A DNA stretch of 24,548 bases, taken from positions 1 to 24,548 of IMG/VR virus record IMGVR_UViG_3300047550_004372. One strand, written 5' to 3'. The notes under the pieces were generated by a model. The model made no database searches. It was not told the DNA's origin and saw nothing but the letters and a program-made list of their open reading frames with translations. The DNA is from a virus. Position 1 is the first letter of the stretch, and every line of letters starts with the position of its first letter. This document shows positions 17,001 through 24,506 of this stretch, piece after piece. The position numbers were made by a program, and so were the translations under genes.

Positions 17001-20000
17001 CAGTATCTTTTGATTTTACTTTTAGATCAATAACATCACCTACAGTCAGGTTATGCTGAGTATTGGTATATATTGTAGACTGATTGAATACAATAGTTCC
17101 GGTAGTAATGGGTCTATTAGAAGTTAATTTATGAAGTGACCCAATACCGGCATAATTAAAATATAATAAATTAGCAGTAGAATTTAGATTAGTCTTATCA
17201 TCAACTAAACCAATAATATCATTTCCCAAATCTACTACATAAAGATCCTGAATATCAATTAAATTCCCAGCACTAGTAGTTATACTAGAAGTAGTTGCAA
17301 AATCTAAAGAGTAAGTTACTTTTTCACCATGCTTAAATTTATGATTTGGTAACCAAATACCACCAGACCTAACAAATTTTGATTGTACTTTTCCAGTTCC
17401 ATATAAAGGTCTATTAAGTAATTGACCACTTCCTGGATTATCATTACCCCCAACACTTACTAATTCAGAATCAAAATAATAACTAGCATTTTTTGCAGGG
17501 AGATTTAATTCAGTATTTTCAATAAATGTAAATTTGGTGTTGAGGAGTTCTACAGTAGACTGTGCTGAGAAGGATAAAGTATCATTCTCTCTTTTAACTA
17601 AAATTGAATTATTAACATAATCGAATCCAATTATTAATAATGTTTCTTCTCCAATTTTAAGGTATGAATCTACTTCAAGTTCAGTAATAGAATTTGAAAT
17701 TTTAATAGAAGTAACTATACCACTGTTTGATGGTAGTTCTTCAGTTAATGTAGTCGTTATGTTCTCGACATTAATCTTCTTAATTCCATTTAATTTTGTG
17801 TGATCAGAATTGGAAATATTTGAAATATTAATATAATACTGATCCTTTAAGTCTAAAATTTCAGAAGATATTCCAATGATAGATGAGTTATTTTGAATGA
17901 ATTGTATATTATCATAAGATACTGATTGAGAATATATGCTGCTAATTCCAACCCCAGACAGTTTGCTTACTTCTGCAAATGCCCCAAATCCTTCTGTTCC
18001 CTCGTCATCAAAGTAAATTTTATCACCAATAGAATATCCATCTCCAGGTGAAATTACTTGAATTGAATCTACACCTCCAGACAGAGTAGATAATACGATG
18101 AAATCTTCCTTATTTCTATTTGGATAAAAATCAAAATATTCATAATAATTTTGTTTATCTTCAATATAATATGGGAAAGTGTGCTTAATAATTCCCAGAT
18201 CATTAAAATCTAAATCTTGATTGTGAGTAAGTTCAAAATTTTCTAATTTTGGAGAATATTTATAATTAGGTCCTATAAAGTATGGGAATGTTGATGTTGC
18301 AAAATAAGCATAAACTCCATTTGGAAATTCTGGAGTTACGCAATACCTTCCATTAAATTCATCTAATGTTCCATAATCATTTTCATAAGAATAATCTTCA
18401 ACACAATCTAAGTTTTCAGATCCAATGATAATTGGAGATTTTCTAATCTTTTTATAACTACTCTTCATCTCAATAATATTTCCCGTTCCATTTACATTTG
18501 CATATGCATACGGTCCATAAATTGGACATCCATCATATGCCCATCCAATAATTTTTGAATGTAAATTGGGTTGAATATTTAATTGATTGCTTAAACTAGA
18601 AGTCAAATAATAATATGCTATATTATTCGTTCCATCATAGTAATTTTGCCCATTCAATATTCCTCTTTCTAATTGAGAAGATGAATATTTAGATGTCTCA
18701 TTGACTGTCCAATATTTAATATTTGCTTTAAACGCAGCATTCTTTCCAACTGTTCTTACACTTAATTTAGTGAATTTATCATATCCAATTCCAGAACTAA
18801 GAATCTTTACATCAACAATTTCACCATTTACAACTATTGGATATAATTTTGCGCCTACTCCAGACCCAATAACATCAATTTCTACATTATTGAAGTAATC
18901 TTGTCCAGAATTGAGTATTATTACTTTTACTATCTTTCCATTTGAAATTATAGGTCTAAATGAAGCATATCTGCCCTTTACTACATCTACTCTAGGTGGG
19001 TTTTCAAAATTAAAAATAGTATTTTGATATATCTTTGAGTTTATGACATTAATTTTTTCTATTGACCCCTTTACTACTGGATGAACTTCTGCCTCAACTC
19101 CTACAGTAGATATTCCCAATGTACTAAGTCGTCCAGTAACAATTGTTCTAATTGGAGAATATGAAATATAATGAATACTTGATGAATCTGATTCCGGTAT
19201 TTCTACTATAGAATCCAGATTTTCTGAAGAAGATAATTGGAATCTATTATTGTCAAGTTTAATGATATAATAATATTGAGAAGTGCTTAATATTGAGTTT
19301 CCACTATATGAATATGATACTTCATCTCCATCAATAAATCCGTGGTCATCAAATATTATAATGTTATCATAATGATTAATATTTGATTTGATTAAAGGTA
19401 ATTTTTTATATTTAAACTCAGTATCTAAGTCAATAATATTGATTCTATCGACTACATTGTGACTATCAAGAGAAGTAAATCTTTGCAGTCCTGTTCCCCC
19501 TGGTCCAAGATCTATTGTACCTATTCCTGCTAGAGCATCTTCTCTACTGCTTGATAACTTAAACGAAGTTCCTGCACCAACATCAAATATGTAATATATT
19601 CCATTATTTTGCAGATTTCCAATGGCAGAATTTCCAAAAGTTTCATAAATTACCCCATCTCCTGGGAGTAAACGATGGGGAGAATCAAATATAAATTGAT
19701 TAAATGGATTTACTATAACAGTTTGATTTGGATCTTCTGAATTAAATTCTAGTTCTCTTTGAATTTTTTTTAGTCTGACTTCAGTTCTTACTGCTTTATT
19801 TCCTCCTCCCCTTAACGTAACTGTAGGAGTTTCAATATAATCAAACCCTGGATCAAGAATTGCAATAGATTCTAATTTACCTGATAATTCTGGTACTAAA
19901 ATAGTATCCTGATCATTCCCCAAATCTACTTTAAACTTAGGTGGGTTGACCAGACTATATCCGGATCCAGATTCTAAAACATCAACAGAAGTAATCTCTC

Positions 20001-22191
20001 CAGAATATAATCTATCAAATGATTTATAGTTTTGAATTTCTACTCCATTCACTAAAATCCCAGTAGATCCAAGTCTGGTTGGAATCTTTTCTTTTGCAAA
20101 TTCTACATTTTTTGGAATTTTTTTGAATATCTTTGAACTAGTAAGTTCACTTTCATATAACGGGGCAGAGATTAGATTAAGATTGCTAATATAACCAGAA
20201 GTATTGGTATTATTTTCATTAATTTGCTCTTCAAAATTTATGAAATTTTGATTTACTATGTCTTGCTTAGTAAATGTCAATCTAATTGCATTTGAATCAA
20301 TTTTTTTAACGTAAAGAGATATTCCAGTATAGATTCCGATATTATTATTAAACCCTGGAGTGCCCTCAATATCTACAGTTTCGTAGTCAACTACTGTAAC
20401 TAATTCTCCATCATACAGAGTATGTTGTCCAATAAAAATTGTTGGGTTACCAGGCAACAATTCAAATTCAACCTGCCTCTTATATGGATTAATATTTCCA
20501 GAACCAAATCCATTTGATGTTATGTAATAATTTTCTAAATCCTCGTATGAATCTTGAATATTAATAGAGAATTTTTGATTTATTTCTGGATATTGACTTG
20601 ATGTAGTCTTAAATACTTTTCTTCTAATTTTTATACTATGATTTAATGTTAAATTTTCAACTCCTCCAATAGTAAATTGGGTTTCGGTAACATTATTTAC
20701 TTGAGTATCATAAAGTTTTTGATTAGTTGTGATACTGTAGACTTCTACTATATCCCCATTTTTTAAATAATGTGGATATGCTGTCCTAACAACTCCAGTA
20801 GATTTACTTACTCCAAATTTATCTGAAGATAAATTATCATATATTTTTCCCCCAAAAATAATTGAAGGAACATTGTATATTAAAGTTTTGGTGAATACAT
20901 TTTCTTTAATTTGTCCGATGTTATCAATTTTTAGAAGATCATTCTTAGATGCTAAAATCGTATTCGATCCATCAACTTCAGTAAGGGTATTTAAGAGTCT
21001 TATCTTAACAGGACTATCAGAATCCCCATTTTCATATGAATATACAAAATTACTTGCGTTTATTGGAGTAGATGATGGAATACTCTCAGAAATTCCCTGG
21101 CAATTTAAAAATTCAGTATTAGTTTTATCAGTATAAGTTACGGTTAATCCACCAACAGAAATAACCCCTGATCGAGGGAATCCTATCGTTGAGACTGCAT
21201 AGATGGTGGAACTAGACTCTAAGACATCTAATGCACAATATGTCTTTGGAGTTATCTCAAATTCTCCAAAAATTGATCCTTTTGGATTTAAATTATTAGA
21301 ATATCCCGCAAATATATCAATATTATAGTACTGGTTTCCCTGTAGGGTAACAGAACTTACCTTGTAGATGGATCCAGATGCTTCTCCAGTAATGCTGGTT
21401 TTATCTTGATATAATGTTTGTCCGTTTAAGTTTAATGGATTCCCTTCAATTGCTTCTCCGATAAATCTTTGGACAACAATCCAATTATCATCTGAAGTAG
21501 TAAATAAAAAATCTTTTGGTTTAATTACCTTTACGTCTTCTCCATAAAGAACTTTAAATAAAATCTTAAATGCTTCGTCAGTTCCTTTAGTTTTATATAA
21601 ATTGTTTACTTTACTAATAAAATTTGGTACATTGATTCTGGGATCAAACTCCAGTTCCTCAAACCCAGGAGCAAATTGATATTTGATTTTTCTGAAGAAT
21701 TCTAATAAAAATAAATTGCTTAGATTTATTACTTCTGAGTTTATTGAATGTTCTGCAACTTCTGTTGTAGAGAATTTTAAAAATCCTGGGTTATTTGGAT
21801 CTGAAAGGGATTCAATTCCACTGAATCCTCTTATACACCCGGTAAATGAAGTAGAAGTTATTCCAGTATAAGTAATGATCTCATCATTAATTTTTAATAG
21901 ACCATATTGAGAAGGCCACCCATAAGTAGAATCTACATTAATTACATCGTCAAAGTATGAAACTTCTTGAGTTACTGTTGTTGATTGAATCAGATTTGTA
22001 GTGTCAAAAGAATCTACATTTTTATAGTCAGATAAGTTTTCTACAATATCGATTGTAGCACCTTGATATTCTTGAGAAATATAATACTGCTTTAAGAATT
22101 CGGCAAAATTTGGATTCTCTGAGAGAATAAACTCTGGTATTTGATTTTCAACTATATCACTGATTTTAACTACTTTAGTATCTTGATTCAT
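14017..22191 (-). CDS. 7: gp7-type baseplate wedge protein with giant modular extension (2724 aa)
   Basis: Residues 1-310 match the C-terminal core of T4 gp7 (1032 residues in all). FILSENPNFAEFLKQYYISQ (21-40) fits T4 YLLQDSNFEAFCEAYIQYLS. LFLLEFFRKIKYQF (160-173) and KTKGTDEAFKILFKVLYGED (200-219; T4 STKGIEASYKFLFKVLYNEE) follow, then NLNGQTLYQDKTSITGEASG (254-273). In T4 this part binds the gp6 dimer and organises the wedge. Between the helical parts lies an inserted YTG unit (about 78-155). The remaining 2400 residues are beta-rich: H-x4-G-D/E units near 470, 590, 837, 947, 1615 and 1710; G-x-G-Y units near 740, 780, 1093, 1130, 1380 and 1978; and a degenerate YHYH domain near 1150-1310. 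T4 gp7's own N-terminal 700 residues are not seen. It starts 1 base after the gp6 stop. The gp7 call rests on the core and on gene order 25-6-7-8; the extension's role is unknown. Confidence 0.85.
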   Translation of the reverse strand: MNQDTKVVKISDIVENQIPEFILSENPNFAEFLKQYYISQEYQGATIDIVENLSDYKNVDSFDTTNLIQSTTVTQEVSYFDDVINVDSTYGWPSQYGLLKINDEIITYTGITSTSFTGCIRGFSGIESLSDPNNPGFLKFSTTEVAEHSINSEVINLSNLFLLEFFRKIKYQFAPGFEELEFDPRINVPNFISKVNNLYKTKGTDEAFKILFKVLYGEDVKVIKPKDFLFTTSDDNWIVVQRFIGEAIEGNPLNLNGQTLYQDKTSITGEASGSIYKVSSVTLQGNQYYNIDIFAGYSNNLNPKGSIFGEFEITPKTYCALDVLESSSTIYAVSTIGFPRSGVISVGGLTVTYTDKTNTEFLNCQGISESIPSSTPINASNFVYSYENGDSDSPVKIRLLNTLTEVDGSNTILASKNDLLKIDNIGQIKENVFTKTLIYNVPSIIFGGKIYDNLSSDKFGVSKSTGVVRTAYPHYLKNGDIVEVYSITTNQKLYDTQVNNVTETQFTIGGVENLTLNHSIKIRRKVFKTTSSQYPEINQKFSINIQDSYEDLENYYITSNGFGSGNINPYKRQVEFELLPGNPTIFIGQHTLYDGELVTVVDYETVDIEGTPGFNNNIGIYTGISLYVKKIDSNAIRLTFTKQDIVNQNFINFEEQINENNTNTSGYISNLNLISAPLYESELTSSKIFKKIPKNVEFAKEKIPTRLGSTGILVNGVEIQNYKSFDRLYSGEITSVDVLESGSGYSLVNPPKFKVDLGNDQDTILVPELSGKLESIAILDPGFDYIETPTVTLRGGGNKAVRTEVRLKKIQRELEFNSEDPNQTVIVNPFNQFIFDSPHRLLPGDGVIYETFGNSAIGNLQNNGIYYIFDVGAGTSFKLSSSREDALAGIGTIDLGPGGTGLQRFTSLDSHNVVDRINIIDLDTEFKYKKLPLIKSNINHYDNIIIFDDHGFIDGDEVSYSYSGNSILSTSQYYYIIKLDNNRFQLSSSENLDSIVEIPESDSSSIHYISYSPIRTIVTGRLSTLGISTVGVEAEVHPVVKGSIEKINVINSKIYQNTIFNFENPPRVDVVKGRYASFRPIISNGKIVKVIILNSGQDYFNNVEIDVIGSGVGAKLYPIVVNGEIVDVKILSSGIGYDKFTKLSVRTVGKNAAFKANIKYWTVNETSKYSSSQLERGILNGQNYYDGTNNIAYYYLTSSLSNQLNIQPNLHSKIIGWAYDGCPIYGPYAYANVNGTGNIIEMKSSYKKIRKSPIIIGSENLDCVEDYSYENDYGTLDEFNGRYCVTPEFPNGVYAYFATSTFPYFIGPNYKYSPKLENFELTHNQDLDFNDLGIIKHTFPYYIEDKQNYYEYFDFYPNRNKEDFIVLSTLSGGVDSIQVISPGDGYSIGDKIYFDDEGTEGFGAFAEVSKLSGVGISSIYSQSVSYDNIQFIQNNSSIIGISSEILDLKDQYYINISNISNSDHTKLNGIKKINVENITTTLTEELPSNSGIVTSIKISNSITELEVDSYLKIGEETLLIIGFDYVNNSILVKRENDTLSFSAQSTVELLNTKFTFIENTELNLPAKNASYYFDSELVSVGGNDNPGSGQLLNRPLYGTGKVQSKFVRSGGIWLPNHKFKHGEKVTYSLDFATTSSITTSAGNLIDIQDLYVVDLGNDIIGLVDDKTNLNSTANLLYFNYAGIGSLHKLTSNRPITTGTIVFNQSTIYTNTQHNLTVGDVIDLKVKSKDTVEFSVSYDQLNAKVKIDSENNPNITAYKNQILEFDISSPTLNNSIFKLYTDENFENEYIGNLLSGIEVSRADDKVILMISDNTPSRLYYNLDTDDALYQDTSVIFANAINIVPSKYNATAGIVTTTNNSFTVNLTIEPENSSYVSIGQTSLSYEVINSSVEGPISDTRIIFSGSQYKKLPTISSIGTTGSNAVLIPITNSIGKINKIESLSNVVYSSDKTLKPFSNLYSVLYLNNNYKVSDVNLIFGGANYLSSPQVKLYNEITNTIYDSFSAFCELNNSSINQIIIADEGSGLPKEGNKIIFTENTNGLKILEAYSSQTSPDTFLVSLRVETPISGFTTSSPIPFEIGDKIFVEGLISLGSGYNSSNYKYNTFDVVGIVSSYSTPDETIIRYELPNNPGVVASYEFAYVINEKNLPICNVSVIENEFFANEDIGTTSVINNLSENTFKSTLNVYDSSNLNINDTIEGNSSKSSAKIIKIDPISSDFLVSNGKKKSLGWETQRGNLSEIVQKLPDNDYYQNFSYSLKSTKEILKWNSAVSDIVHIAGLKKFSDVVIESVGAGNTVTSSDNSNINLAITSYGDINTINNFDLVLEDVDDHNNLYSETLTFRTQKLSDYLLCLNNRVLSIDDISLFFNNDSSFVTIIIDELPIASSVIAKYISFVESTSSIFGDFELPHFAEVFVSRQNSSNVNLVTYSYFEDIALGAYIANSNEFNVTLEFIPFNVFNIISVKTIRETIPIAPGITTTNYGNVSNVSISTSFSAEGSPTEKRIPLCNLVDCKSGTAFVGISSEVGNIEEFLEFTFLYDNEIVDFSVYATNEVKNLGEVGISTGISDNIELTYTPVADTETYLYANIHLITNNNVSPESISLPYGNLNSSSLQFTASTLDPVAITTITSDYAASKYVIEVEKTVGLTTERSIIQINSIHYDIISDQEKYLNNVNYGIIGNYDDVEFSTIFDPNSGTYTLAYYPNNLTNYRIKFYEKNILRSTNPLL
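18262..18744 (-). other. Degenerate YHYH domain inside the gp7-type protein
   Basis: Around residues 1150-1310 the protein has IIGWAYDGCPIYGPYAYA (about 1212-1229) and TLDEFNGRYCVTPEFPNG, then VYAYFATSTFPYFIGP (about 1275-1308). This is the order found in YHYH-family proteins: a G-x-A-x-D-G-x-P-I-Y-G-P-Y motif, then L-D-x-x-N-G, then the namesake Tyr-His-Tyr-His in a conserved frame. Here the namesake reads YAYF, so both histidines are gone while the flanking frame is intact. The domain is recognised from memory of the family. Confidence 0.75.
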
Positions 22192-22192
22192 T

Positions 22193-24067
22193 TTAGTTTC
22201 TTATTTTTGACTCTGTTGTGTAACTTGACTCAGGACTGAATCTGCTTCCAGAAGAATTTTCTCCAGAGGATATAATATCTTTTAACGGAGTGATAATACT
22301 GCTTCCGACATCTAGTTTTAAATAAACTGATTTCTTAGCAATAATGTCATTTGAATATGGGGTTGCTTCAATTTGAATAATATTATCTAATCCCAAAGTT
22401 GAACTGACATTTATATTATCTATATTGATTTCACCAGTTATATAATCTACTGTTCCAATTGTATTTGACTTAATTATAACCTCATTGTTTATTATTGTGA
22501 ATAGGAATAATGATCCTGTTTTTAAATCCGAATTTGGTTTGTCTGAAATATAAACTATATCGGAATCTCCCTTAATTTTGAATCCAGTTGTTCTTATATT
22601 GTATCCAGATGGAGATGCATTGAATCTATTCTCAAAGCATATTTCGTAGTTTGTAGGTTCTAATAAAACCCCAAGGTTTCTTCTAATTTTAACTCTAGTA
22701 ATATTTGAAGTAATCGCATCATTGGTGGCATCAATAATTCTAAGAATTTTACTATACTTGAATCTTCCCCCAAACTTGTTTAAGTCTGATGATTTGGAAT
22801 AATTTTCTAAAGAATTATAGATCTGGGTCTCTAAATTACTTACAGATCCAACAAGATTTGAATTATAGTAAATAGTTGAATCTAATTCCACATAAAGAAC
22901 ATTAATATCAGTAAATCTAACATTAATTCCAGCAACAGAATACTGTTTGAGTGAGTTTAATATATTTTTCTTTGTAAATTCTGACAAATAGTCGGAATTT
23001 TTTGGTTTTACTGCCAAATATACGGTTCCATACTGAGGTGGAGATAGGTCCTCTCCTCCATATGCGGTAACAGACTCAATATTTGGGAAGATAGACGGTA
23101 ACAGTGCCTCATAATCCCCTGCGGTAACTGCTCTGTACTGCGATGCATAGAGTCTTGGAGCATAATATCGAACAGATTCCGTAGATTGTATGTTATCTCC
23201 GTTTGCTGCTGCCTCATTTGTGACAATTACTCCAACAGTTCCACTTAAGTTTACGGAATTATCTCCAAAAATTGTTCCTGAAAACGTAAAATTAGAGGGT
23301 CCATTGCCACTTTTTCCGTCTGTAGTGATGTATGTTACTGTTACAGTACTCCCATTCTCCAGTTTTTTGCCAAAAATGCCATCTCCAAAGAAAAGTTCGT
23401 ACTTTTCGTCGGAAATTTCTTGGACTAAGAAGATACGAGATAAAGAATTGATTCCAATAATATTATCAACATATGAATATTCCTCAGTTGTGCCGTTTAA
23501 CTCAACATTTACACGGATTGTAGATGTATCAATGTACGGATTTGGTAAAATATACTTTTGGTTTGGTTGTGAATTGTCAACAATGAACGTTTTTGTTAAA
23601 AAAGTGCCTTGATAGATGTCAACTTCACTAAAAATTGCTTCTGCATTGTCAATTCCTACGGTAACATCCTCAGGAATTGAAAAAATGAAACTACTATTTC
23701 TCTGATTACCCGTGCAAACTATACCTGCTTTTAAAGTTGCCGTTTTTAAATCAGAATTTTGAATATCTGTCGAGATGAATGAAATATTTGCCTTTGCTGC
23801 TCTTCTTGATAGTGGAACAAATCCTATATTCCTTGCAAGAGAAACGACGTTTTCCCTAAGAGTCGCACTATCCAAAAAGGATTCATTTGCAACCATATTA
23901 CTGTTATAGGCAGTAATATAGGTGTTATATGCAAGAACATCAATTAACACTGATAAGTTGGAACCTTCGAAATCAAAATCAGTAAAATTACTATTTGATC
24001 TAAGATAATCTTTAATGGAAGTTTTTACTAGATCAAAATCTAGATTTGTATATTGCGTAAATGCCAT
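22193..24067 (-). CDS. 6: gp6-like baseplate wedge subunit
   Basis: The 624-residue product is close in length to T4 gp6 (660). Shared landmarks include FTDFDFEGSNLSVLIDVLAY (residues 28-47; T4 FLDYDFEGSRLNVLCDLLAY), ESFLDSATLRENVVSLARNI and GFVPLSRRAA (62-91; T4 ESFMRTANLRSSVVQAAQDN then GYLPTSKSAA), FFGDGIFGKKLENGSTVTVT (T4 YFGEGEI region), YITTDGKSGNG (T4 YISTNGADANG), RAVTAGDYEALLPSIFPNIE (T4 CVTATDYDTFVSERFGSIIQ) and YLAVKPKNSDYL (T4 FIAAKPKSGLYL). It belongs to the baseplate J / gp6 family. In T4, gp6 dimers from the six wedges join into the inner baseplate ring and hold gp25 and gp53. The ATG shares its A with the gp25 stop (TAATG), and gp7 follows after 1 base, so the three wedge core genes are probably translated together. 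No Shine-Dalgarno sequence is visible, as expected for coupled translation. Confidence 0.95.
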   Translation of the reverse strand: MAFTQYTNLDFDLVKTSIKDYLRSNSNFTDFDFEGSNLSVLIDVLAYNTYITAYNSNMVANESFLDSATLRENVVSLARNIGFVPLSRRAAKANISFISTDIQNSDLKTATLKAGIVCTGNQRNSSFIFSIPEDVTVGIDNAEAIFSEVDIYQGTFLTKTFIVDNSQPNQKYILPNPYIDTSTIRVNVELNGTTEEYSYVDNIIGINSLSRIFLVQEISDEKYELFFGDGIFGKKLENGSTVTVTYITTDGKSGNGPSNFTFSGTIFGDNSVNLSGTVGVIVTNEAAANGDNIQSTESVRYYAPRLYASQYRAVTAGDYEALLPSIFPNIESVTAYGGEDLSPPQYGTVYLAVKPKNSDYLSEFTKKNILNSLKQYSVAGINVRFTDINVLYVELDSTIYYNSNLVGSVSNLETQIYNSLENYSKSSDLNKFGGRFKYSKILRIIDATNDAITSNITRVKIRRNLGVLLEPTNYEICFENRFNASPSGYNIRTTGFKIKGDSDIVYISDKPNSDLKTGSLFLFTIINNEVIIKSNTIGTVDYITGEINIDNINVSSTLGLDNIIQIEATPYSNDIIAKKSVYLKLDVGSSIITPLKDIISSGENSSGSRFSPESSYTTESKIRN

Positions 24068-24474
24068 TAGTATCTTGTTGGTTGTAATACGAAGGTTAAT
24101 GCTTGTGTTGGTACTGGAAGACCGACAATATCGTATAGAATAGAAACCTCAAGTTCATGATCATCTGGTCTTATATCAATTCTCAGTTCTGTCAGATTAA
24201 CTCTTGGTTCAAAGTTTGAAATTACAGTTCTAATCTCTTCAGATATAGGATCAGTGACACCAGAATCTGCAAGTTCAAAAAGCATACCTTCAATATTAGT
24301 ACCTAAGAGTGAGTTAAAGAATCTTTCCCCCACTCTGGTCCTAATCAGATTCATTACAGATCTCTTAATTGCATCTTCATTTGTAATTGCAGCAATATCA
24401 TTGGTCACAGGATGTCTTTTGAAAGACAAACTGATGTCCTTAAAATACCTCGATACTGCAGATTCTAATGGCAC
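24067..24474 (-). CDS. 25: gp25-like baseplate wedge subunit
   Basis: The 135-residue product matches the GPW/gp25 family and is nearly the size of T4 gp25 (132). After an N-terminal SRYFKDISLSFKRHP segment (residues 8-22) come AIKRSVMNLIRTRVGERFFN (35-54; T4 SIKNSLLGIITTRKGSRPFD), LGTNIEGMLFELAD (57-70; T4 GCDLSDQLFENMT), ISNFEPRVNLTELRIDIRPD (85-104; T4 VRNYEPRIDKLAVNVIPVYD) and the final strands. The EPR motif is the family hallmark. gp25 is the lysozyme-like-fold wedge subunit linking the sheath to the gp6 ring. The start is GTG (24474-24472): no ATG lies in frame between it and an upstream in-frame stop, and the next in-frame Met is at residue 41, past the conserved N-terminus. No Shine-Dalgarno sequence is visible. 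A late promoter-like motif ends 24 bases before the GTG. gp6 overlaps by one base. Confidence 0.94.
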   Translation of the reverse strand: MPLESAVSRYFKDISLSFKRHPVTNDIAAITNEDAIKRSVMNLIRTRVGERFFNSLLGTNIEGMLFELADSGVTDPISEEIRTVISNFEPRVNLTELRIDIRPDDHELEVSILYDIVGLPVPTQALTFVLQPTRY

Positions 24475-24498
24475 GTTAGGATAGATGTATATTACTTA

Positions 24499-24506
24499 TA
24501 TTTATT
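24499..24506 (-). promoter_or_regulatory. Putative late promoter (AATAAATA) for gp25-gp6-gp7
   Basis: AATAAATA on the minus strand fits the NATAAATA late promoter form and ends 24 bases before the gp25 GTG. Its TAA coincides with the stop of the reading frame that enters from the window edge (DWEYGTEPSYGKRQ then stop), the same overlap as at gp8 and gp13. It would head the wedge core gene block. Confidence 0.6.

Noticed and set aside
18257-18264. Exact TATAAATA on the minus strand inside the gp7-type gene
   Set aside because: It is over 4 kb from the next gene start and encodes NYKY at the end of the YHYH region; chance occurrence is the simpler reading.
14017-22191. Tape measure protein as an alternative for the 2724-residue product
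   Set aside because: It is beta-rich and modular with no long helical or hydrophobic stretches, and its N-terminus matches gp7; the T4-like tape measure (gp29) is a helical protein encoded elsewhere.
23008-23226. Minus-strand 72-codon frame inside gp6
   Set aside because: Out of frame with gp6 and fully inside it; no ribosome site and a low-complexity composition.
23190-23612. Plus-strand open frame of 140 codons opposite gp6
   Set aside because: It lies wholly antisense to a well-matched gp6, has no ribosome site, and its composition is that of a reversed coding frame.
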